Of a stretch of DNA of 64,000 nt, positions 58,264 through 64,000 are shown piece by piece (position 1 is the first letter of the stretch; every line of letters begins with the position of its first letter). The notes under the pieces were generated by a model. That model searched no databases. It was not told where the DNA came from and worked only from the letters and a program-made list of their open reading frames with translations. The stretch is from Paenibacillus tarimensis (GTDB lineage: Bacteria; Bacillota; Bacilli; Paenibacillales; Paenibacillaceae). The position numbers and the translations under genes are program-made. The stretch covers positions 62,001 through 126,000 of the forward strand of contig NZ_JAKGAO010000014.1 of assembly GCF_021532315.1 (NCBI RefSeq), in the 5' to 3' direction.

Positions 58264-58428
58264 ATGGGAACGGAACACGATTATATATTTGGTAAAGTCT
58301 ATAACCAGTGGATTGAAGACCAAATAGCGGAGAGCCAGCGCAGCACGCGGAGGCAGCGGGTTAGCAGGAGCAGGCAATTGACTGCATGGATTCAAATTTT
58401 TCTACTATTGATAGGGAGAGACAGATGA
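58264..58428 (+). CDS. possible 54-codon leader ORF
   Basis: ATG 58264 with GGAG upstream opens MGTEHDYIFGKVYNQWIEDQ, then a basic stretch ESQRSTRRQRVSRSRQ, and stops at TGA 58426-58428, overlapping the next ATG (ATGA). Translational coupling or chance; not recognised. Confidence 0.35.
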   Translation: MGTEHDYIFGKVYNQWIEDQIAESQRSTRRQRVSRSRQLTAWIQIFLLLIGRDR

Positions 58429-59537
58429 TGACGGCAGCAGAGGAAAATCTACTGCTCATTAACGAGCCGGGACACGTTGTAACTGGAGTTAGTTTGCGGG
58501 AAAAGGTACAGCTTGTTATTAGCCCGTTCCACGAAATGCTGTGCAGTCTTCATGTACTCTACCGTCCGGAGCATCATACGGCAAGACGGGTTTGGGCGGA
58601 ACGGCTAAAACAGGAAGCGCCTTTACTGTGGCAGCGTGCGCGGGATATAGGGGCTGTAACAGAGGAATGGATCGGGATAGTGAACTTGCCGGTAAGATGC
58701 TGCGAACCGATGAGTGTTCAGGAAGGTCTACGCCGGTTGGAGCTTCTTCCTGATGCGGAGCTTCTGGAGATGACCTTTAATTACCGGTATCCGCTCGAAC
58801 AGGTTCTTCGGTGGATGTCGGGTGAAGACCGGGAGCTTGCGGAAAGCGGCTTAGGCGAACGGCAGAGGGTGCTGCTGACGAGTCCCTCCTGTTACCGGAA
58901 AGAGCTTCTTGCCGTACTGAAGGAGTATGCGGATTATTTTAAGCAGGAATGGCGTCTGGTGCTGCCTCTCATTCAGGCAGAGGCCGAACGTTTCCAGGCG
59001 GCATGTGAGCGCAATGTGATTAAGGCGCTAAACAGCCTGCATCCCAGATTGGCAGTGACGGGCGGGGAGATTGTCGCTTATAAAACGCAGACGTACCGTT
59101 ATGCCGCTGGAGCGCTCGGGAAGGTGTTAATCATTCCGTCCTCGTTCATAGCTCCGCATCTGCTGATAGGCTGCGGGAAGGATGTTGTGTCTCTGCCGCT
59201 TGCCGTAGACAGCGATCCAACCGCCGGGTCGCTCACTGATGAATGGTCTCCGCCGGTAGACTTACTGGGTGTACTGAAGGGGCTGGCGGACGGTACCCGG
59301 CTCAGGCTGGTCAAACTGATCTGGCGTGGACCTCAGTGTACCCGTCAGCTCGCTCAGTTGCTTCGCATTTCGGAAGCTGCTGTATCCAAGCATTTAAAGA
59401 TATTGCAGCAGGCAGGTCTTGTCTACAGTGAGCGGAAAGGGAACTATCAATACTACAGCTTGCAACGAAGCGAAATTGACCGCTTATCCCTTGATATGCT
59501 GCAATTCCTGGAGCAGCCGGCCGTGCCTGAAAAATAA
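58425..59537 (+). CDS. ArsR-type HTH regulator with large N-terminal domain
   Basis: 370 residues from ATG 58425 (AGGGAGAG before it); 58386 is a possible longer start. The first 270 residues are a helical sensor-like region of the DUF5937 type. The ArsR winged helix is C-terminal: LLGVLKGLADGTRLRLVKLIW, TRQLAQLLRISEAAVSKHLKIL, GNYQYYSL. No Cys metal pair of classical ArsR is seen in the HTH. Preceded by a consensus promoter and a palindrome that it may bind itself. Confidence 0.82.
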   Translation: MMTAAEENLLLINEPGHVVTGVSLREKVQLVISPFHEMLCSLHVLYRPEHHTARRVWAERLKQEAPLLWQRARDIGAVTEEWIGIVNLPVRCCEPMSVQEGLRRLELLPDAELLEMTFNYRYPLEQVLRWMSGEDRELAESGLGERQRVLLTSPSCYRKELLAVLKEYADYFKQEWRLVLPLIQAEAERFQAACERNVIKALNSLHPRLAVTGGEIVAYKTQTYRYAAGALGKVLIIPSSFIAPHLLIGCGKDVVSLPLAVDSDPTAGSLTDEWSPPVDLLGVLKGLADGTRLRLVKLIWRGPQCTRQLAQLLRISEAAVSKHLKILQQAGLVYSERKGNYQYYSLQRSEIDRLSLDMLQFLEQPAVPEK

Positions 59538-59570
59538 AAGTGCAGCCTCTTGAGGGGCTGCACTTTTATT
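59537..59570. terminator. bidirectional terminator
   Basis: AAAAGTGCAGCC pairs with GGCTGCACTTTT over 7 bases, T or A runs on both sides; it separates the ArsR-type and CotF-like genes. Confidence 0.92.
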
Positions 59571-59576
59571 ATTGCG

Positions 59577-60185
59577 CTACATCAGGTGGCTGCCAGTGTG
59601 GTGTACAGGAGATGGAGCCGTTCCATACGAATGCAGGAAGGTATCGGCTGTCGTGTCCTTCAGCGTTGGTACTTGGTAGTAGCCCCGCTGGTTGGCGTAC
59701 TGGAAGCCTTCATACGCCATATCTGCCGAATTGTTCGCAGCGGTTTGGATCATTTGGCGGAGCGCAGGGTTCGCCATCTCAAGCGCTGCTCTCATTTTGA
59801 GGGCAGCCGTTTGCTTGTGACAGTTAATAATGCATACCGCTACATCGACATCATCAATCTCTTCGCTTGTGGAAGCAGGAGTCTGTGTTTGCGGATTACG
59901 CAGGCCGTAGGTAGGGGAATATCCCTGGTTAATGTTCATCATACCGGACATCTTGGCACGACGGTTAGGAACAGCTTGTCCGGCGCCTTGGTGATGGGCC
60001 ATCTGGACAAGGTTGTTATACTCCACCGTAAGCATGTGCATATGTCTGTCCATCATGGCTTGGAGCTGTTGATCTTGGGCATAGGGACGGTACAGCTTCA
60101 TGGTGTTCAGACCGTGGATCGCATCATTCATAATCTCGTGAAGCTCAAGAGCTTCGTGCGCGCCAAGCGTATTCATTCGTTTCAT
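59577..60185 (-). CDS. CotF-like spore coat protein
   Basis: 202 residues from ATG 60185 (CTGGAGGTC before it). Coat_F pattern: an N-terminal helical pair (EALELHEIMNDAIHGLNTMKLY), a Gln/Met/Asn-rich centre, and a second helical bundle (DVDVAVCIINCHKQTAALKMRAAL, ANPALRQMIQTAANN) ending with the YANQRGYYQVP motif. Structural protein of the spore coat, expected in the mother cell late in sporulation. Single gene. Confidence 0.85.
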   Translation of the reverse strand: MKRMNTLGAHEALELHEIMNDAIHGLNTMKLYRPYAQDQQLQAMMDRHMHMLTVEYNNLVQMAHHQGAGQAVPNRRAKMSGMMNINQGYSPTYGLRNPQTQTPASTSEEIDDVDVAVCIINCHKQTAALKMRAALEMANPALRQMIQTAANNSADMAYEGFQYANQRGYYQVPTLKDTTADTFLHSYGTAPSPVHHTGSHLM

Positions 60186-60277
60186 TGACCTCCAGTAAGT
60201 GGGTGTGTGCGAAGGCACCGTTACAAATGATCTCCCACTTGGAGAAAAATATTCCTAAACAGCCTGGCAAGCAGCAG

Positions 60278-60315
60278 AAAAAAAGCTGCTCCCGTCCGCG
60301 CCGGACGAAAGCAGC
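60278..60315 (-). terminator. terminator of the NSS operon
   Basis: GCTGCTCCCGTCCG pairs with CGGACGAAAGCAGC over GCG (one mismatch); on the minus strand TTTTTTT follows. Confidence 0.9.
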
Positions 60316-60333
60316 CATGGTGCTAGGAGGCAG

Positions 60334-60438
60334 CTACGACTTTCTGCTCTTCCTAATTGCGATTGTAACGGTAAGCGCGAGGCCGCCCCATAGCAGCACC
60401 GCCCCGAAGGTGAACATTGCAATTGCCGCTCCGCTCAT
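60334..60438 (-). CDS. MetS-like small subunit of an NSS transporter
   Basis: 34 residues: a single span (AIAMFTFGAVLLWGGLALTVTIAI) and a basic tail RKSRKS. It starts 2 bases inside the end of the NSS gene (TGATATG), and GGGGGGCG serves as ribosome site. In Corynebacterium the MetP transporter needs a MetS of this size and shape. Too short for ordinary gene callers. Confidence 0.8.
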   Translation of the reverse strand: MSGAAIAMFTFGAVLLWGGLALTVTIAIRKSRKS

Positions 60439-60439
60439 A

Positions 60440-61984
60440 TCAGCGCCCCCCTTGCTTATTTGGTTCTTTCCATCTGAATGCGTAGGCCAGCACGAACGCC
60501 AGCACGATTGTCAGGGCGACCATAATCCAGCCGAAGGTCAGCTGGGCATGCAGCGGATACCCTTCGTATGGTGTATTGAGCCACTGCTCAAAGTTACGAT
60601 AAGACATGTAGATCAGAATCAGCGGGGTAACGACCTTGATCATCACATCCCACCACCTGCCGATCCGGAAGTCGGACACGAGGTTGTTCTCCTCCCGGAT
60701 TGTAGCCAGTCTTGTGAACCAACCGATCAGAATAACCTCGAACAGGCCGGCAATGACGATGCCGAAGTTGTTAATGTAATGATCTACGATATCCAGGAGA
60801 ACAACGCCTGCGCCGGTTGTATAAGCCAAGCTGACGAGAGCACAGACACCAACAACCCAGTTAACCGAAGCCTGGCGGGAAAGGTTGAATTTATCCCGGA
60901 TCGCCGCGATCAGCACCTCAATGATTGAGATCAGGGAGGTGAAGCCGGCAATAACGAGCGACAGGAAGAACAGAGCGCCGAATGTGCCGTTCAGAATCGG
61001 GAACGCGTTAATGATCTGCGGGAAGACAACGAATGCCAGTCCGAGACCGGCTTTGGCGACCTCACTGACATCGACGCCAGTAGTCGTAGCCATAAAGCCG
61101 ATTGCCGCGAATACCCCAATAGCTGCCAGAAACTCGAAGCCGCTGTTGCTGAAGGCCATAATAAAGCCGCTATTGTTGACATCCTGCTGTTTATCAATAT
61201 AGCTGCTGTACGTGATCATGATCGCGAAGGCGATGGACAGCGAGAAGAAGATTTGGCCATAAGCGGCCATCCATACCGTATACCATTCCGGATTCGTTCC
61301 GCCAAGGAAGCCTGGCAGTATTTTACCAAAATCGGGCGTGAACAGATGGTCAAGACCAACTGCCGCACCAGGCAGAGTGACAGCACGGATGACGAACAGC
61401 ACCATAATGACAAGCAGAATCGGCATGAAGATTTTGCTGACCCGCTCGATGCCGCGCTGAACGCCCTTGGACAACACATAATAGACGCCCGCCCACACTG
61501 CAACCAGCGGCAGCAGAATGTGCCATTGGATACCGCCGAAGTTCCAGCCGCTATCGGTAACGACTCCCTCGGGAACACCCAGATATGAGCCGAACAGGAA
61601 GCCCTCCGTGTCCGTCCCCCAGTTCAAATTGAAGGAATAGAAGAAATAACTGACTGCCCATGCGACGATCGCCACATAGTAGGTCGTAATGACGAAGCAG
61701 ATTAGCGCCTGCCACCAGCCCAGCCACTCGAACTTACGTGATAATCTGCTGAGCGAGTAGGGGGCTGACCCGCCACCCTTCCGTCCAATTCCGAATTCAA
61801 GCAGCAGGATGGGAATCCCGGCTGTTAGCAGGGCGAAGAAATACGGAATCAGGAAAGCACCTCCTCCGTTACCATAGACCACATATGGAAACCTCCATAT
61901 GTTGCCCAGGCCAATTGCGGAGCCGGCTGCTGCCAGAATAAAGCCGGTCCTTGATGCCCATTGATCGCGCTGCTTCATAAGCAA
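60440..61984 (-). CDS. sodium-dependent transporter, NSS/SNF family
   Basis: 514 residues, 12 spans. The NSS signature WASRTGFILAAAGSAIGLGNIWRFPY (short quote: GSAIGLGNIWRFPY) forms the sodium and substrate site in span 1. AAIGFMATTTG and IAFAIMITYSSYI mark spans 6-8. GGAGGAGTTGC precedes ATG 61984. With the 34-residue partner it resembles MetPS, an uptake system for methionine or alanine; substrate inferred. A structured leader lies upstream (62129-62196). Confidence 0.92.
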   Translation of the reverse strand: MLMKQRDQWASRTGFILAAAGSAIGLGNIWRFPYVVYGNGGGAFLIPYFFALLTAGIPILLLEFGIGRKGGGSAPYSLSRLSRKFEWLGWWQALICFVITTYYVAIVAWAVSYFFYSFNLNWGTDTEGFLFGSYLGVPEGVVTDSGWNFGGIQWHILLPLVAVWAGVYYVLSKGVQRGIERVSKIFMPILLVIMVLFVIRAVTLPGAAVGLDHLFTPDFGKILPGFLGGTNPEWYTVWMAAYGQIFFSLSIAFAIMITYSSYIDKQQDVNNSGFIMAFSNSGFEFLAAIGVFAAIGFMATTTGVDVSEVAKAGLGLAFVVFPQIINAFPILNGTFGALFFLSLVIAGFTSLISIIEVLIAAIRDKFNLSRQASVNWVVGVCALVSLAYTTGAGVVLLDIVDHYINNFGIVIAGLFEVILIGWFTRLATIREENNLVSDFRIGRWWDVMIKVVTPLILIYMSYRNFEQWLNTPYEGYPLHAQLTFGWIMVALTIVLAFVLAYAFRWKEPNKQGGR

Positions 61985-62128
61985 CTCCTCCTTCTTAATT
62001 GATTAAACGGTGTATCAGAGTTTACGGAAAGTTAAATAGTCTGACTATTCAGTAATTTTTTACAAACAATTTATGTAGCTCCCTGCCAGGTATGCTTCCC
62101 GTAAACGGTACCAACTAAAACTTTTTCT

Positions 62129-62216
62129 CTAGAGACTCACACTGCTTCGTCTTAATTTCAACCAATTAACCAAGCTGAAAGTGGATGAATCTCTAGCAAA
62201 CGATGTATATAGTATA
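62129..62216 (-). promoter_or_regulatory. structured leader and -10 of the NSS transporter
   Basis: Plus-strand CTAGAGACTCA (62129-62139) and TGAATCTCTAG (62186-62196) pair; the single mismatch becomes G-U only in minus-strand RNA. A TTTCA/TGAAA stem lies inside. TATACT on the minus strand (62211-62216) is a likely -10, just upstream of the structure. Confidence 0.5.
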
Positions 62217-63023
62217 CAATTCATCTAAATATGAGTGTCTTGTATCAAGGAATTGTATGAATGATACATCACATACCTTGTAACTTTATGTACAAATCCG
62301 TTATTGCAAGAATAGCACAGGCCCTATTATTAAGGAAGAATAAATTTAGGGATAATTCATTCAATATTCTTATAAGGCTAAAAAAATTTGAACTCTATCA
62401 ATACTTTCCACGACTATATAAGTGTAACCGCGCGGTGAAGCAAAAAATGAATGCAGGGCAGTGGGTGGAAGAGAGGTAACAGGCATGATCTATAAGCAGA
62501 ACACGGCGATTGCCGCCCGCGGCCCGGAAGAGCAGAAGCTGAAGGAGCTGCTGCTTCCTGGCTGTTCGCCATAGTTCGCAACAAGATGCTGGATGCCCTT
62601 CGCCGAAGATATAGGTGTACGGGCATCTCACTAGGTGTCCGGACTGCCGCAGGGACTTGGTGATGTTCATAACAATGAAAGAGCAGGTGCTAGAAGAGGT
62701 CTAACGTCTGGCGGACATCTCTATTCACCTCCATTTGCAGCATGATCGGCGGTCTCGCTCCCGCGGAAGGGAAGCTGGATGCAGCGGCGGATGCTGCTCT
62801 GGGGGCGGACATCCCCCTGACAGAGACAGGGCTGACTGGGGACGCAGGGGAGTTGGCTGAGTGGAGAGCGATGCGGCATGAATAAAGCAAGATGAGACAA
62901 TCCATCTCTTCTGTCTTTAGCGTGCTCAGATGGTATAACCATACAGCGAAATCGGTTTTGCAGAGCGGTATGCGTGTTTAACCTGTTGTCTTGCTTGATA
63001 ACGATCAAAGGAGAGGTTCATAG
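62217..63023. other. gene-poor stretch with decayed coding fragments
   Basis: Apart from the leader described above nothing intact is seen. A 72-codon frame at 62261 has no ribosome site or family. From 62480 the sequence becomes GC-rich again and shows short broken frames: MIYKQNTAIAARGPEEQKLK (62485 onward, 30 codons) and 62742-62885 (47 codons, LTETGLTGDAGELAEW). Confidence 0.5.
62615..62704 (+). pseudogene. broken frame with a CPDCRRDL motif
   Basis: A 29-codon open piece reads VYGHLTRCPDCRRDLVMF and ends KEQVLEEV. The Cys-x-x-Cys block looks like that of ComFB competence proteins, but the match is short. No start signal. Low confidence. Confidence 0.25.
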
Positions 63024-63305
63024 ATGGAGAAGGAATATAACAACAGCTACAACTACAATATGAGTGCAAAAGAGATCGCGGAAATGCTCGATGTGACTGC
63101 GGAGAAGCTGCCGCAGCTAATCACTCGTGTGCTGGAATCGTTCTATTCCCCGGAAGCTGGCAGCAAGATTGGCCAGTCCGTCGGTTCGCTGTATAAGGAG
63201 CTCGTTCAAGCTGGACTTCCGCAGGATGTGGCAGTCAAGATGGCGGGGGATTACATGTTCTCGCTTCGGGACTTTACGAAGCTCATGGATTCGACGGAAC
63301 AATGA
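63024..63305 (+). CDS. small hypothetical protein, transporter-linked
   Basis: 93 residues, helical and cytosolic (SAKEIAEMLDVTAEKLPQLI, LYKELVQAGLPQDVAVKMAG). GGAGAGG precedes the ATG. Its second half resembles the next (frameshifted) gene: both have an aGLP-x-x-a helix followed by Y and a short C-terminal helix. An ABC ATPase start follows, so the original operon was probably a small-protein/ABC system. Not recognised. Confidence 0.65.
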   Translation: MEKEYNNSYNYNMSAKEIAEMLDVTAEKLPQLITRVLESFYSPEAGSKIGQSVGSLYKELVQAGLPQDVAVKMAGDYMFSLRDFTKLMDSTEQ

Positions 63306-63602
63306 GCGGCGGTTTGAATCTTGTGCGAATGGGCTGGCATGTCCTCAAGGGCAGGACGAATTCCGATCAAGCTGACAGCCGTCCTGCTGAATGGAAGGCG
63401 AGTAAGAAAGCAGGCTGCGGACCGCTTCAGCAGGTCTCTTAAAGAACAAGGCTTACCTCCGGAGGCGGTAAGGCTGCTGACTGACCGTTATGCGGACATG
63501 ATGCCGCTGCGTGTGCTCGATTATATTCAGCTAATGAACCGTTATGATAAGTCCAGGTCAAGGGGAGCATCTGGTACGTTAGAGAAGGGAGCAGGAGCAT
63601 GA
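63302..63602 (+). pseudogene. frameshifted paralogue of the preceding gene
   Basis: ATG 63302 overlaps the previous stop (ATGA) and reads MSGGLNLVRMGWHVLKGR; the natural continuation IPIKLTAVLLNGRRVRKQA, then FSRSLKEQGLPPEAVRLL, lies one base off, from about 63354. Removing one base in AGGACGAATTCC joins them and the frame runs to 63602. As it stands the first frame stops after 47 codons. Decay or sequence error. Confidence 0.65.
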
Positions 63603-63694
63603 GGGATGAGGCAGTCGCTGTGTCTGAGCTTCGGGTTACACTGGGCGGACGGCAGGTGCTGAATCACGTCCATATGCGGGCGGGCAGGACGTAA
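63599..63694 (+). pseudogene. N-terminal remnant of an ABC ATPase
   Basis: 31 codons, VSELRVTLGGRQVLNHVHMRAG, resemble the first strands of an ABC ATP-binding domain before Walker A, then TAA. No Walker A or further ABC sequence follows in any frame I read. GGAGCAGGAGC precedes the ATG. Confidence 0.5.
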
Positions 63695-63785
63695 CTGGAG
63701 CCGTGCGGAAGGTGGGCTGTTGCAGCAAGGGGCTGATTAGGGTCAGGGCCGCGGCGGGTTATTTTAATAAGAGGTTTCAAGATCG

Positions 63786-63815
63786 GGCCAGCTTCATTGA
63801 GAAGCTGGCCTTCTT
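63786..63815 (+). terminator. rho-independent terminator
   Basis: GGCCAGCTTC-ATTGA-GAAGCTGGCC, then TTCTT. Confidence 0.75.
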
Positions 63816-63896
63816 GTGCTTCGGGCAGTAAGCAAGCAGGTCGTTCATTCATGAGTGTGGCATCATTAGCAGGAAACTGATTGGAGCGGCGGATAA

Positions 63897-64000
63897 AATC
63901 AGACCAGCGGGATTCTGCAGGCCGTTGATCCGGGCGAGACAGGTACCGCCGTGGGGTATATCAGTCTGTTCCGTTCGCTTGGTTCTACGCTGGGACCGAC
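63897..64000 (+). pseudogene. MFS-transporter-like fragment at window edge
   Basis: A frame open after TAA 63894 reads GILQAVDPGETGTAVGYISL, then FRSLGSTLGP to the window end, the pattern of a span in drug:H+ antiporters (P-x-x-x-G-x-A-x-G then R-x-x-G). No start codon or ribosome site precedes it, so it looks like an internal piece of a broken gene. Confidence 0.4.

Noticed and set aside
61985-62210. Known riboswitch (SAM, glycine or T-box) before the NSS gene
   Set aside because: I could not find the conserved core of any of these; only an unclassified inverted repeat is reported.
62261-62479. 72-codon ORF in the AT-rich gap
   Set aside because: No ribosome site, no domain, composition fits non-coding DNA.
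1-64000. Insertion sequences, prophage, tRNA or rRNA genes
   Set aside because: No transposase, integrase, phage structural gene or RNA gene pattern was seen in the window.

Overview
The window looks like chromosome from a spore-forming Firmicute of the Paenibacillus type. The reasons are: moderately high GC; AGGAGG-type ribosome sites with many GTG/TTG starts; a CotF-like spore coat gene; a GH52 beta-xylosidase; YesM/YesN-type sensor pairs beside sugar ABC importers; many AraC/RpiR/TetR/LysR regulators. The assignment rests on gene content and style only; no rRNA or tRNA is present.

Layout. (1) 1-9653: a compact biosynthetic cluster with an M29 aminopeptidase, a GT-B glycosyltransferase, a stand-alone acyl carrier protein, two PhyH-type Fe/2-oxoglutarate oxygenases, a BtrH-like papain-fold acyltransferase, two AMP-forming ligases and an SDR epimerase. 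The set resembles carrier-protein side-chain chemistry as in butirosin, but in an arrangement I do not recognise. (2) 9856-12590: AraC regulator, small membrane peptide, secreted stalk protein, TVP38 membrane protein. (3) 12795-17728: gluconate locus (RpiR regulator, 6-phosphogluconate dehydrogenase, GntP, GntK). (4) 18149-26290: secreted subtilase, then a YesM/YesN pair, a sugar ABC importer and a NodB-type deacetylase without a signal peptide. (5) 26291-31303: accessory stretch with intergenic repeats, duplicated and frameshifted small lipoproteins and an Imm11-type immunity protein. (6) 31393-38498: OmpR/HK pair, HbpS-like protein, methyltransferase, LysR, HAD phosphatase, HisC. (7) 38594-40386: an AT-rich island with a secreted coiled-coil protein and a Cys-rich bacteriocin-like ORF. 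(8) 40592-46838: an oxidoreductase, then a bacteriocin-type locus: an aureocin A53/lacticin Q-like leaderless peptide, two ABC systems and a LuxR-type HTH. (9) 47071-50459: a two-component pair and a surface deacetylase that share a two-box promoter element. (10) 50621-58167: GH52 xylosidase with AraC, TetR with P450, LysE and EamA exporters. (11) 58425-61984: ArsR-type regulator, CotF-like coat protein, NSS transporter with a MetS-like small subunit. (12) 62000-64000: decayed fragments around one intact small gene.

The best candidates for something undescribed are the BtrH/ACP/PhyH cluster at the left end, the leaderless bacteriocin locus around 44470, and the AT-rich island at 38.6-40.4 kb. 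Several short accessory genes carry apparent one-base frameshifts while the long conserved genes are intact. That pattern should be separated from sequencing error before it is interpreted.
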